Shown: positions 26,004-33,371 of the stretch, one piece after another
How positions within the stretch are numbered: position 1 is the stretch's first letter
Layout of the letters: the number at the start of each line of letters is the position of its first letter
Origin: Sphingomonas sp. UNC305MFCol5.2
Lineage (GTDB): Bacteria; Pseudomonadota; Alphaproteobacteria; Sphingomonadales; Sphingomonadaceae
NCBI RefSeq assembly: GCF_000712135.1
Contig: NZ_JOOE01000002.1
Location: 806,001-870,000, forward strand
Length of the DNA stretch: 64,000 nt
Direction of reading: 5' to 3'
The notes under the pieces: model-generated
Database searches by the model: none
What the model was told of the DNA's origin: nothing
The model's input: the letters and a program-made list of their open reading frames with translations, nothing else
Position numbers and translations under genes: made by a program

Positions 26004-27017
26004 ATGACGTCCACCGCCCGCCCCCGTTCCCTCGCTACCTGGCTCTATTCCGTCGCCGCGCTCATCGTCCTCATGGTCGTGATCGGCGGCATCACCCGGC
26101 TTACCGAATCCGGGCTGTCGATCACCCAGTGGAAGCCGATCACGGGGATCGTGCCGCCGCTCAACGATGCACAGTGGCAAGCCGAGTTCGCCAACTACAA
26201 GCGCATCCCCGAATATCAGCAGCTCAACCAGGGCATGACGCTCGCCGGGTTCAAGGCGATCTTCTTCTGGGAATATTTCCACCGGCTGCTCGGCCGGCTG
26301 ATCGGCATCGCCTTCGCGGTGCCGCTCATCTGGTTCGCGATCCGCCGGCAGATTCCGCGCGGCTATGGCTGGCGGCTGGTGGCGTTGCTCGCGCTCGGCG
26401 GGCTGCAGGGCGCGATCGGCTGGTGGATGGTCAAATCGGGACTGAGCGTCCGCACCGATGTCAGCCATGTCCGCCTCGCCGTGCATCTGCTCGTGGCGCT
26501 GTTCACGCTGGCCGGGATCGTCTGGACCGCGCTCGATCTGCGCACGCTGGTGCGGAACCCGCAGGCCCGCCCGGCACGGCTGACCGGGCTCGGCGCCTTC
26601 ACCGGCGCGGTCCTGTTCGTCCAATTGCTGTTCGGCGCGCTGGTCGCGGGGCTCAATGCGGGTCTGGTCACCGACCAATGGCCCCTGATGAACGGCCGCT
26701 TCTTCCCCGGCGCGACGACTGCCGGACGCCCCTTCCTCGACGCCTTGTTCAACGATCCGGCGATCGTCCATTTCGTCCATCGCTGGTGGGCGTGGGTGAC
26801 GGTCGCCGCCCTGATCGTGCTCGCCCGCGCCACCCGAGGCGTGGATCGCCGCGCCTCGATCGCGATCCACACCGCCTTCGGGCTGCAGATCCTGCTCGGC
26901 ATCGCGACGGTGATGTCGGGGATGAACATCACGCTCGCCGCGCTCCACCAGCTCACCGGCGCGCTGCTCGTCATTGCCACCACCTGGGGCGTGCACGCCG
27001 TCGGCCGGCGCGGATGA
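26004..27017 (+). CDS. ctaA: heme A synthase (COX15/CtaA type 2)
   Basis: 337 residues, about eight membrane helices. Oxidises heme O to heme A for cytochrome c oxidase. Heme-ligand histidines are in FFWEYFHRLLGRLIG, TDVSHVRLAVHL, IVHFVHRWWAW and LAALHQLTGALL; GGITRLTESGLSITQWKPITG is the family's N-terminal signature. ATG 26004 is preferred; GTG 25995 is in frame. The stop overlaps cutA by four bases. Confidence 0.95.
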   Translation: MTSTARPRSLATWLYSVAALIVLMVVIGGITRLTESGLSITQWKPITGIVPPLNDAQWQAEFANYKRIPEYQQLNQGMTLAGFKAIFFWEYFHRLLGRLIGIAFAVPLIWFAIRRQIPRGYGWRLVALLALGGLQGAIGWWMVKSGLSVRTDVSHVRLAVHLLVALFTLAGIVWTALDLRTLVRNPQARPARLTGLGAFTGAVLFVQLLFGALVAGLNAGLVTDQWPLMNGRFFPGATTAGRPFLDALFNDPAIVHFVHRWWAWVTVAALIVLARATRGVDRRASIAIHTAFGLQILLGIATVMSGMNITLAALHQLTGALLVIATTWGVHAVGRRG

Positions 27018-27328
27018 GCGACATCGCGCTCCTGTTCTCGACCTTTCCCAGCCGGGTCGAGGCGGAGCGCATCGCCGAAATCGTGCTCGCCGAGCGCCTC
27101 GCCGTCTGCGTGAACATCCTGGCGCCCTGCCTTTCGATCTACCGCTGGCAGGGCGCCGTCGAGCGTGGCGAGGAAGTCCCCGCATTGTTCAAGACGACTC
27201 CGCAGCTCGCCGAGCGGTTGCGCGACCGGATCGAGGTGCTTCATCCCTACGACCTTCCGACCGTCGAGGCGTGGCCGGTGAGCGCCGCCGCGGCGGTGAG
27301 CGACTGGGTCGCCGCGGAGACCGGCTGA
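27014..27328 (+). CDS. cutA: divalent-cation tolerance protein CutA
   Basis: 104 residues, trimeric ferredoxin-like fold. The family core is clear: AERLAVCVNILAPCLSIYRWQGAVERGEEVPALFKTT and HPYDLPTVEAWPVSAA. Linked to copper tolerance in E. coli, but its general role is unsettled. ATGA overlap with ctaA; the next gene begins directly after the stop, so all three are probably co-transcribed. Confidence 0.93.
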   Translation: MSDIALLFSTFPSRVEAERIAEIVLAERLAVCVNILAPCLSIYRWQGAVERGEEVPALFKTTPQLAERLRDRIEVLHPYDLPTVEAWPVSAAAAVSDWVAAETG

Positions 27329-28168
27329 GTGCTGCTCGCGGCCGTCCTGCTCCAGGCGAGCATCGCCGCGCCCGCCTTCGCGCCGCCGCTCGGCACGCCG
27401 CTGCGCATCGTCACCGAACGGACCGAGAGCTCGCCGGCCGAGCGGCGCTACCGGCTCGAGCGGCTGGTTCGCTTCAGCAGGGAGGGCGCGGGCTATCGCG
27501 CCGAGGCGGTATTGCTCGCCAATAGCAGCGCCGCGCCCGAAGCCTTGGGCAACCTGGTCGAGCGCGGTCTCTCCGCGCTCGCCGGCCGCGCAATCGTCCT
27601 CCACCTCGACGAACGCGGACAGGTTGTGACGGTCGACGACATGGCGACGCTGTGGGAGCAAGTCTGTCAGCGCATCGCCGAAGCCGCCGCCTCGCGGCGC
27701 GGCCTTCCCTCCGACGCCGCCTCGGCCAGGCTCGTCGCACCGCTTCGCGCCCTCCCGCCCGAGCGGCAGCGCGTGCTCCTCGCCACGCTCGTCACCGCCG
27801 CGATCATGACCGACCCATGGGAGGCTGCTGGCACCGCCACGCCGGTCCGGCTTCCCGGCGCTTCTCCCTTCGGCAACCCCGTCACGCTGGAAGGCACGCG
27901 CCGCGTAGCCGCCGCCGATGGGGGCCTGCTGCGAGCCTCCACCACCGCATCGGCGACCATCGACTTGCCCGCGCAAGCCGGCGCCCCCGCGCGTACCGGT
28001 TCGGTATCGCTCGACCGGCAGCGGGCGTTCGATCCCCGAACCGGGATGCTCAGCACCGCCACCGACACCGTCCGCAACGTCAGCGGAACCGGTGCCGCAG
28101 CGCGCGAGACGGTGCTCGTCACGCGCATCCGTATCGAGAATGCGAGCCCTGCCGCCTGGCCAGAATAG
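27329..28168 (+). CDS. exported hypothetical protein
   Basis: 279 residues with a short N-terminal hydrophobic signal (LLAAVLLQASIAAPAFA). No recognised domain. The GTG start directly follows the CutA stop with no spacer. The body alternates beta-rich segments (RLERLVRFSREGAGYRAEAVLL, GSVSLDRQRAFDPRTGMLSTATDTV) and may be a periplasmic beta-rich protein. Codon pattern (GC-rich third positions) supports real coding. Function unknown. Confidence 0.7.
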   Translation: MLLAAVLLQASIAAPAFAPPLGTPLRIVTERTESSPAERRYRLERLVRFSREGAGYRAEAVLLANSSAAPEALGNLVERGLSALAGRAIVLHLDERGQVVTVDDMATLWEQVCQRIAEAAASRRGLPSDAASARLVAPLRALPPERQRVLLATLVTAAIMTDPWEAAGTATPVRLPGASPFGNPVTLEGTRRVAAADGGLLRASTTASATIDLPAQAGAPARTGSVSLDRQRAFDPRTGMLSTATDTVRNVSGTGAAARETVLVTRIRIENASPAAWPE

Positions 28169-28173
28169 GTACA

Positions 28174-28224
28174 GGTATTATAATACCCGTCAGCAAACGC
28201 CCCGATTTGCTTGACTTTCGGGGC
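28174..28224 (+). promoter_or_regulatory. palindrome and hairpin in the rplM leader region
   Basis: A 14-bp AT-rich palindrome GGTATTATAATACC (28174-28187) contains a TATAAT -10-like hexamer. It is followed by a 7-bp hairpin (28199-28205 with 28218-28224). No clear -35 was seen. It could be the rplM-rpsI promoter with a structured leader, or the end of the preceding transcript. Confidence 0.4.
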
Positions 28225-28304
28225 CGCCTCAGCCAAACGCCCGCTCAACCGCGCTGGCCGCAAGGCTGGCGCGCTTGCGTTTAAACCTCGAAAGGTCACA
28301 GGCC

Positions 28305-28784
28305 ATGAAGGCGCTGATGAAGACCACCAAGTCGGTAAAGCCGACCGAAGTGGAGAAGAAGTGGCATCTCGTCGATGCCGAGGGCCTGGTGGTCGGTCGC
28401 GCTGCGACGATCATCGCCAATGTGCTGCGCGGCAAGCACAAGACGAGCTTCACTCCGCACATCGATTGCGGCGACAATGTCGTCGTCATCAACGCGGACA
28501 AGATCCGTTTCACCGGCAAGAAGCTGGCGAACAAGGTCTATTACAAGCACACCGGCTATGCCGGCGGCATCAAGGAAATCACCGCGGGCAAGGTGCTCGA
28601 GGGTCGTTTCCCGGAGCGCGTGCTCGAAAAGGCCGTTGAGCGCATGATCCCGCGCGGCCCGCTCGGCCGCCAGCAGATGCGCAACCTGCGCATCTTCGCC
28701 GGCACCGAGCATCCGCACGCCGCGCAGAACCCCGAGATCCTCGACATCGCGTCGATGAACCGCAAGAACAAGGTGGGCGCATAA
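28305..28784 (+). CDS. rplM: 50S ribosomal protein L13
   Basis: 159 residues. The body is textbook L13: [51 protein letters not shown] and [25 protein letters not shown]. Start [20 protein letters not shown] at 28305 is the usual sphingomonad start; an in-frame ATG ten codons upstream is less likely. The stop overlaps the rpsI ATG by one base, the conserved L13-S9 operon. Confidence 0.97.
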   Translation: MKALMKTTKSVKPTEVEKKWHLVDAEGLVVGRAATIIANVLRGKHKTSFTPHIDCGDNVVVINADKIRFTGKKLANKVYYKHTGYAGGIKEITAGKVLEGRFPERVLEKAVERMIPRGPLGRQQMRNLRIFAGTEHPHAAQNPEILDIASMNRKNKVGA

Positions 28785-29323
28785 TGTCCGACAACCGCCA
28801 GTCCCTTTCCGATCTCGGCGCCATCGCCGCCGGTGAAGCGCCCGCGGGTGCCCCGGCCAGCGCCGACGAGTATCTGAACGCACCGGCCTCTGCGCCCGTG
28901 TCGACCACGCCGCTGCGCGAGAAGATCGTCGACAGCCTCGGCCGCGCTTACGCGACCGGCCGCCGCAAGGACGCCGTCGCCCGCGTGTGGATCAAGCCGG
29001 GCACCGGCAAGATCACGATCAACGGCCGCGATCAGGAAGTCTATTTCGCGCGTCCGACGCTGCGTCTCGTCATCAACCAGCCGTTCGGTGTCGCCGAGCG
29101 CGAGGGCCAGTATGACGTGGTCTGCACCGTCAAGGGCGGCGGGCTTTCGGGCCAGGCCGGCGCAGTCAAGCACGGCATCAGCCAGGCGCTGACCCGCTTC
29201 GAGCCGGTGCTCCGCGCGCCGGTCAAGGCGGCAGGCTTCCTGACCCGCGACAGCCGTACCGTCGAGCGCAAGAAGTACGGCCGCGCCAAGGCACGCCGCA
29301 GCTTCCAGTTCTCGAAGCGCTAA
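28784..29323 (+). CDS. rpsI: 30S ribosomal protein S9 with N-terminal extension
   Basis: 179 residues; the S9 core (about 130 residues) starts near [21 protein letters not shown] and ends with the invariant [17 protein letters not shown]. The first ~48 residues form an Ala-rich, acidic extension ([22 protein letters not shown]) found in related alphaproteobacteria and absent from E. coli S9. Translationally coupled to rplM. Confidence 0.97.
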   Translation: MSDNRQSLSDLGAIAAGEAPAGAPASADEYLNAPASAPVSTTPLREKIVDSLGRAYATGRRKDAVARVWIKPGTGKITINGRDQEVYFARPTLRLVINQPFGVAEREGQYDVVCTVKGGGLSGQAGAVKHGISQALTRFEPVLRAPVKAAGFLTRDSRTVERKKYGRAKARRSFQFSKR

Positions 29324-29344
29324 GCTTCAGGCTCAGGCAAAACG

Positions 29345-29375
29345 AAGGGGCGGTCCGGCAACGGGCCGCCCTTTT
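29345..29375 (+). terminator. intrinsic terminator of rplM-rpsI
   Basis: Stem GGGCGGTCC (29348-29356) with GGGCCGCCC (29363-29371), one G-T pair, loop GGCAAC, followed by TTTT. It lies 22 bases after rpsI. Confidence 0.85.
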
Positions 29376-29384
29376 GCTGTCTGG

Positions 29385-29813
29385 TCATTCCTCGGCCGCT
29401 CTGTCGCCCGAGACTATGGCGAAGAAGGTCAGGCCCCCACACAGGCCCAGGAAGCCGAACAACCATAGCGCGCCGCTCACCTGCGTCAGCCAGCCCGCCG
29501 CATAGCGATCCGAGGGGTACTGGAAATGGTCGATCGTTGTGAAGATCAAGACCGGCACCATGCCTATGCAGGCACCCGCCAAAGCGGCGAGCCAGCCATT
29601 GGCCCATCCCCGCCGATCGAGGAGGAGATAGAGCGGCAGTCCCAGCACCAACGCGTGCCCGAAGGCGATAGCGAATGTCGTCAGCGGAACTAGCAGCAGG
29701 CGAGGCGCATAGAACGCCATCGTCAGCGCCAGCATCCCCGGCCACGACGCAGCAATGCTGGCGCCCGCCAATGCCTTCACGAGTAGGCCGAAGCGCGAAT
29801 AGGGTCGGTACAT
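29385..29813 (-). CDS. small integral membrane protein, last gene of the DUF4166 operon
   Basis: 142 residues with four hydrophobic helices (about 20-40, 42-62, 72-92 and 108-132), no named family recognised. It begins nine bases after the dehydrogenase stop on the same strand, so it is probably the last gene of the GbsR-controlled operon. A longer open frame in another register covers the same bases but is Arg/Pro-rich and rejected. Confidence 0.7.
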   Translation of the reverse strand: MYRPYSRFGLLVKALAGASIAASWPGMLALTMAFYAPRLLLVPLTTFAIAFGHALVLGLPLYLLLDRRGWANGWLAALAGACIGMVPVLIFTTIDHFQYPSDRYAAGWLTQVSGALWLFGFLGLCGGLTFFAIVSGDRAAEE

Positions 29814-29822
29814 TGGGTTTCC

Positions 29823-31472
29823 TCAGTGAAGCCGGATTTCGTGCTGCGCGGGGCCTTGGTCGGCAGTGGCATCCAGCCAGCCCGCATAGTGAATCACTTC
29901 GCCGATCAGCGGCAGGCGCACGCCGACCTCGAAGCGGAAACGTCCGTCTTCCTGCCATTCGCGCGCCGCGATGCGCGGGCCCAGCGCGCGGGGCATCGGC
30001 AGCCTGAACAGGGTCCAGCGTCGCAGAACCATCCGCAGCCCCGTTTCATCGGAGGGAAGATCGAACGCGAAACGCAGCGGACCGAAGCGTTCAGCGACAC
30101 CTTCTCCGGCCTGCGCGAGCTCGCTGGCGAAGCGATGCCCGCCAAAGTCGCGGGTCCAGCGTTCCTTGCCGCCGCGCTCCGTAAAGCCGACATGGACCGG
30201 ATAGTCGCCGCTCGGCGGGAAGCGCATGATGCTGCCGATCAATCGCGCAAGCGGATGGCCGCCGCGCGCCACATGCCCCTCGCCCGCCGCGCCGCCATCG
30301 CCATGCACCTCGTGCATCGCGCGAACCGCTCGCGGCAGCACGTCGAAACGCGCGCCCATCGCCCGGGCATAAAGCGGGGCCACTTCCCGCTCGTGCATCT
30401 CGTGGCCGATCGCCAGCGGCGCGAAGAGCGGCTCGAACTGGTCGAGCGTCAGCAGATCGGCCGCGTCGCGAGCGCCGGGTGCGATGCGGCCCGACAATAT
30501 CTCTTCGGCGAGGATCGCGGCGGCGAAGGTGGGGATTTCGGGCCCGTCACCGCGGCTGGCGACCAATGTCCAGTTCCGCTCGATGCGCCCGCCACACAGC
30601 GTCACCGACATTGCCGAGCAATCGCTGCCGATCCGCCGCGTCAACCGCTGGATCGGGATCAGCCAGCGCACGGTCCGATCGAGCGAGGCAACCCAGCCCC
30701 AACGCACCGGCCAGCTCGCCAGCCATAGTGCCAGCATCTGGAAGCCCAGCTCGGTGCCGGCACGGAAGGTCACCGCCGGGCGCCCGGGCAGCATCGCGGG
30801 CAGCAGATCATGCGCAGGGACGTCGGCCAGTGCTACCCACCGACGCAGCGCCGGCTGGCCGGCAACCGCGAAACGCTCGCGGCGCAATTCCTGCCAGCCA
30901 TATCCCACGCCCCACCGCCGCCCGCGCCACAACCGCAGCGGCTTGCCGACATAGCTCAGGATCGCCCGCGCCACCGACGCACCGCCCACCGCGCGATTGG
31001 ACGCGCTGATCACGATCTCGACCTGCGCGACCGAGTTCATCCCCTCCGCCAGCTTGCGCGCCACGGCGCCGGACAGCGCCGGCTCGCTGGAGGCGCCGGC
31101 AATCACCGCGACCCCAGCCGCCTTCGCCGCTTTGTCCAGCCTGCCGATGCCCGTGACGAAGGCGCGTGCGTCGGCGAGGTCGAGATAGGGTATCCGCATC
31201 GCGATGCAGGCCTCGGGCACTGTGTAGCCGCAGTCCTGGAACGGCCCCGCGGCATCGATCACCAGATCGGGCCGGATCCGCGCCATCGCCATACCGATTC
31301 CGTTGGTGCGATCGGCTACCACCGCCTCGCAACGGTCGAGCCCCGCGCAGAACGCGACGCCTTTGTCCGCGCTGCGCCCGGCGACGACCACTTCATGCCC
31401 GGCCGCGAGCAGCCGCCGCGTCAGCCGTGCACCGAAGCCGCCATAGCCGCCGATGACGAGGACGCGGCTCAC
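29823..31472 (-). CDS. saccharopine dehydrogenase-like NAD(P)-binding protein fused to DUF4166
   Basis: 549 residues. N-terminal Rossmann domain (RVLVIGGYGGFGARLTRRLLAAGHEVVVAGRS) of the saccharopine dehydrogenase type to about 340. The C-terminal ~190 residues are a DUF4166 domain (VAPLYARAMGARFDVLPRAVRAMHE through GEVIHYAGWLD). The GTG at 31472 overlaps the DCC-gene stop by four bases (GTGA) and gives the exact Rossmann start. Such fusions occur in bacteria but no substrate is known. Third structural gene of the operon. Confidence 0.85.
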   Translation of the reverse strand: MSRVLVIGGYGGFGARLTRRLLAAGHEVVVAGRSADKGVAFCAGLDRCEAVVADRTNGIGMAMARIRPDLVIDAAGPFQDCGYTVPEACIAMRIPYLDLADARAFVTGIGRLDKAAKAAGVAVIAGASSEPALSGAVARKLAEGMNSVAQVEIVISASNRAVGGASVARAILSYVGKPLRLWRGRRWGVGYGWQELRRERFAVAGQPALRRWVALADVPAHDLLPAMLPGRPAVTFRAGTELGFQMLALWLASWPVRWGWVASLDRTVRWLIPIQRLTRRIGSDCSAMSVTLCGGRIERNWTLVASRGDGPEIPTFAAAILAEEILSGRIAPGARDAADLLTLDQFEPLFAPLAIGHEMHEREVAPLYARAMGARFDVLPRAVRAMHEVHGDGGAAGEGHVARGGHPLARLIGSIMRFPPSGDYPVHVGFTERGGKERWTRDFGGHRFASELAQAGEGVAERFGPLRFAFDLPSDETGLRMVLRRWTLFRLPMPRALGPRIAAREWQEDGRFRFEVGVRLPLIGEVIHYAGWLDATADQGPAQHEIRLH

Positions 31473-31864
31473 AGAATGCGGCTCCGCTGCGCCGCATTGG
31501 GCAACCAGCAGGTCTCGCGCCGCCCGAACAGCCGGTAGCGATGCCGCGCCACCCAGCGATATGCCGGATCGCGCAACGCTCTCGGAACGATGGCGAACAC
31601 CCCCGCGGCACGCCACGGCCAGCCCAGCCCTCGCCAGATCGCGAGGACAGCATCGCTGTCGCGCAGAGCCCGGTCACCCTCGACAAGGATCAACGTGTCG
31701 GGATTCGCCGGGTCGATGCCGAGGGATCGATAGATCGCCGTACCCGCTTCGCTCTGCATCGAGGCGAGCAGGAAATGCCCCGCGCGATCGTGGCGCAGCA
31801 CGAACTGCGCATGGCCCGAGCACAATACGCACATGGCGTCGAAGACGATGACGGGCCGGGTCAC
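31469..31864 (-). CDS. DCC-family thiol-disulfide oxidoreductase-like protein (DUF393)
   Basis: 131 residues. N-terminal VIVFDAMCVLCSGHAQFVLRHD holds the D-x2-C-x2-C signature that names the family, followed by a thioredoxin-like segment and the C-terminal VARHRYRLFGRRETCWLP typical of DCC proteins. Predicted redox role. GTG start overlaps the upstream gene by four bases and the stop overlaps the next gene by four bases, so it is tightly coupled on both sides. Confidence 0.88.
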   Translation of the reverse strand: MTRPVIVFDAMCVLCSGHAQFVLRHDRAGHFLLASMQSEAGTAIYRSLGIDPANPDTLILVEGDRALRDSDAVLAIWRGLGWPWRAAGVFAIVPRALRDPAYRWVARHRYRLFGRRETCWLPNAAQRSRIL

Positions 31865-32541
31865 GCGGCTTCCCGCGGATCGGCGAAGATCGCGAGCTGG
31901 TGGACGAGCTCGCCCAGCCACGGGTGGACGAGGTCCAGCGTGAAGGCGAAATGGCCGTGTCCCAGATCGGTGTGCCCAACGACGAGATGCCCCAGCACCG
32001 CATTCGGGATGCGCAGCCGCAGCGCGCCGAGCCGCAGGAAATAATGGTCGCTGACGAACAGCAGCGCCCCGCCCTCCTCTTCGAGCCGAAGCGCGATGCC
32101 GAGGCCGAGCCCGAGATATTCCTCGAGCCCGGTTGGTCCGGTGAACCTTTTGGCGCTGTGGATAACCTGTGGAAAACCGTGCCGCCGGCCGTATTGGCGA
32201 GTCCAGTACTGGTTCCAGCCGTCGCGGTCCGCGGTCACGCTGACACTCGCCGCGACGCCGGTATCGGTGCCGAGCGGCAGGGGCGCTCCTACCACCCGCG
32301 CGAGCTGGGCGAACAGCCAGCCCGCCCGGCTCATCCGGCACTCGGCGACTTCGCCAACATAGGTGACACACGCGCCCTCGCCGATCTTCCGCAGAAAGCG
32401 CCGGCGCACCGCCGGCGGGAGGAACAGCCAACGCGCGCCGAGCAGCCGCGCGAACGGGCTGTCGCCTTCGGGCCGGACCGGTGCCACCGCCGGCTGCCAC
32501 GCCACATAGCGCCCCAGCGCCGCTTCGACTGCAATCCCCAT
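31861..32541 (-). CDS. stand-alone DUF4166 domain protein
   Basis: 226 residues. The sequence parallels the C-terminal domain of the 549-residue dehydrogenase two genes downstream: FARLLGARWLFLPPAVRRRF, a W-x5-R-x-Y/F-G motif (YWTRQYG), and a closing LVHPWLGELVHQLA. So the operon carries this fold twice. ATG 32541 (MGIAVEAALGRYVAW) is preferred; the in-frame extension upstream runs into the regulator gene. Function unknown; DUF4166 is rich in aromatic residues and beta strands. Confidence 0.8.
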   Translation of the reverse strand: MGIAVEAALGRYVAWQPAVAPVRPEGDSPFARLLGARWLFLPPAVRRRFLRKIGEGACVTYVGEVAECRMSRAGWLFAQLARVVGAPLPLGTDTGVAASVSVTADRDGWNQYWTRQYGRRHGFPQVIHSAKRFTGPTGLEEYLGLGLGIALRLEEEGGALLFVSDHYFLRLGALRLRIPNAVLGHLVVGHTDLGHGHFAFTLDLVHPWLGELVHQLAIFADPREAA

Positions 32542-32603
32542 TGTCAGCTCTTTCTGTAAGGACGGAAACTCCTGGTCGCAGCTCCACTGCGGCCGCCTTC
32601 CAC

Positions 32604-33170
32604 TCAGCTCTCCTTGGAACGCCCTCCCGGCAGGAACGACAGGACCCTTTTGCCCATCTTGATCAACAGCATCAGCCGGTTGGGCGGGATCGCGATCATT
32701 TGCTGGTACCAGTCGTCGACCGTCACGACGAAGTCGTGCATCGCCGCGATCCGCTCGCGCGCCACTCGGCTGATCCGCGGATCGGCCTTGGCCTCGTCGG
32801 TGCATATGCGGAGCGCCGCGACGGCGGGATCGATCTCGCGCTCCTTGCGGCCCTGCGCGATCCGGGTGAGCATCTGCATCAGATCCACCTCGGCCTCATA
32901 ATGGTCGCGGCGCTCGCCCATCACCGGCACGCGCCGGATCAGCTTCCAGCCGAGCAATTCCTTGAGGCTGTTCGAGGTATTGCTCCGCGCGATCCGCAGC
33001 GTCTCGCTGATCTCCTCGGCATTGAGCGGCCGATCGCTGAGATAGAGCAAGGCATGGATCTGCGCGACCGAGCGGTTGACGCCCCATTGGCTGCCCATCT
33101 CGCCCCAATGCAGCACGAACTGCTGGACGGCAGTCGGGAGCATTGCGCTGTTATCTTTAATTTCTGTCAT
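32604..33170 (-). CDS. GbsR/MarR-family transcriptional regulator
   Basis: 188 residues. Winged helix: GMSxWG-like entry MGSQWGVNRSVAQIHALLYLSDRPLNAEEISETLRIARSNTSNSLKELLGWKLIRRVPVMGERRDHYEAE matches the GbsR group. The C-terminal half is helical and basic. First gene of a minus-strand operon. The ATG at 33170 lies inside a perfect 20-bp palindrome and has no Shine-Dalgarno; a second ATG nine codons on (33143) also has only a weak one. Either the mRNA is leaderless or translation starts at 33143. Confidence 0.85.
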   Translation of the reverse strand: MTEIKDNSAMLPTAVQQFVLHWGEMGSQWGVNRSVAQIHALLYLSDRPLNAEEISETLRIARSNTSNSLKELLGWKLIRRVPVMGERRDHYEAEVDLMQMLTRIAQGRKEREIDPAVAALRICTDEAKADPRISRVARERIAAMHDFVVTVDDWYQQMIAIPPNRLMLLIKMGKRVLSFLPGGRSKES

Positions 33171-33179
33171 GACAGAAAT
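33160..33179. promoter_or_regulatory. perfect palindromic operator over the regulator start codon
   Basis: ATTTCTGTCA (33160-33169) meets its reverse complement TGACAGAAAT (33170-33179) with no spacer. The GbsR-type gene's ATG is at its centre. Strong candidate autoregulatory site that could block both transcription and, if leaderless, the translation start. Confidence 0.75.
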
Positions 33180-33371
33180 CTATGACAAGCAGATGTGGAA
33201 GTCAATGGGCTCGTACGCTTTCACCGATCAGAGCCGCAAGCGGATCGCCCGACGAGGAATGAAGCTCTGGCTAAAATTTCCTTAGGTATTTCTACACGTT
33301 GTCGGATTAACCACGCCCCTCTATGCATAAGGGTGCAGGTTGCGCGGGGCGCAGCGGCGGGGGATTATCCA

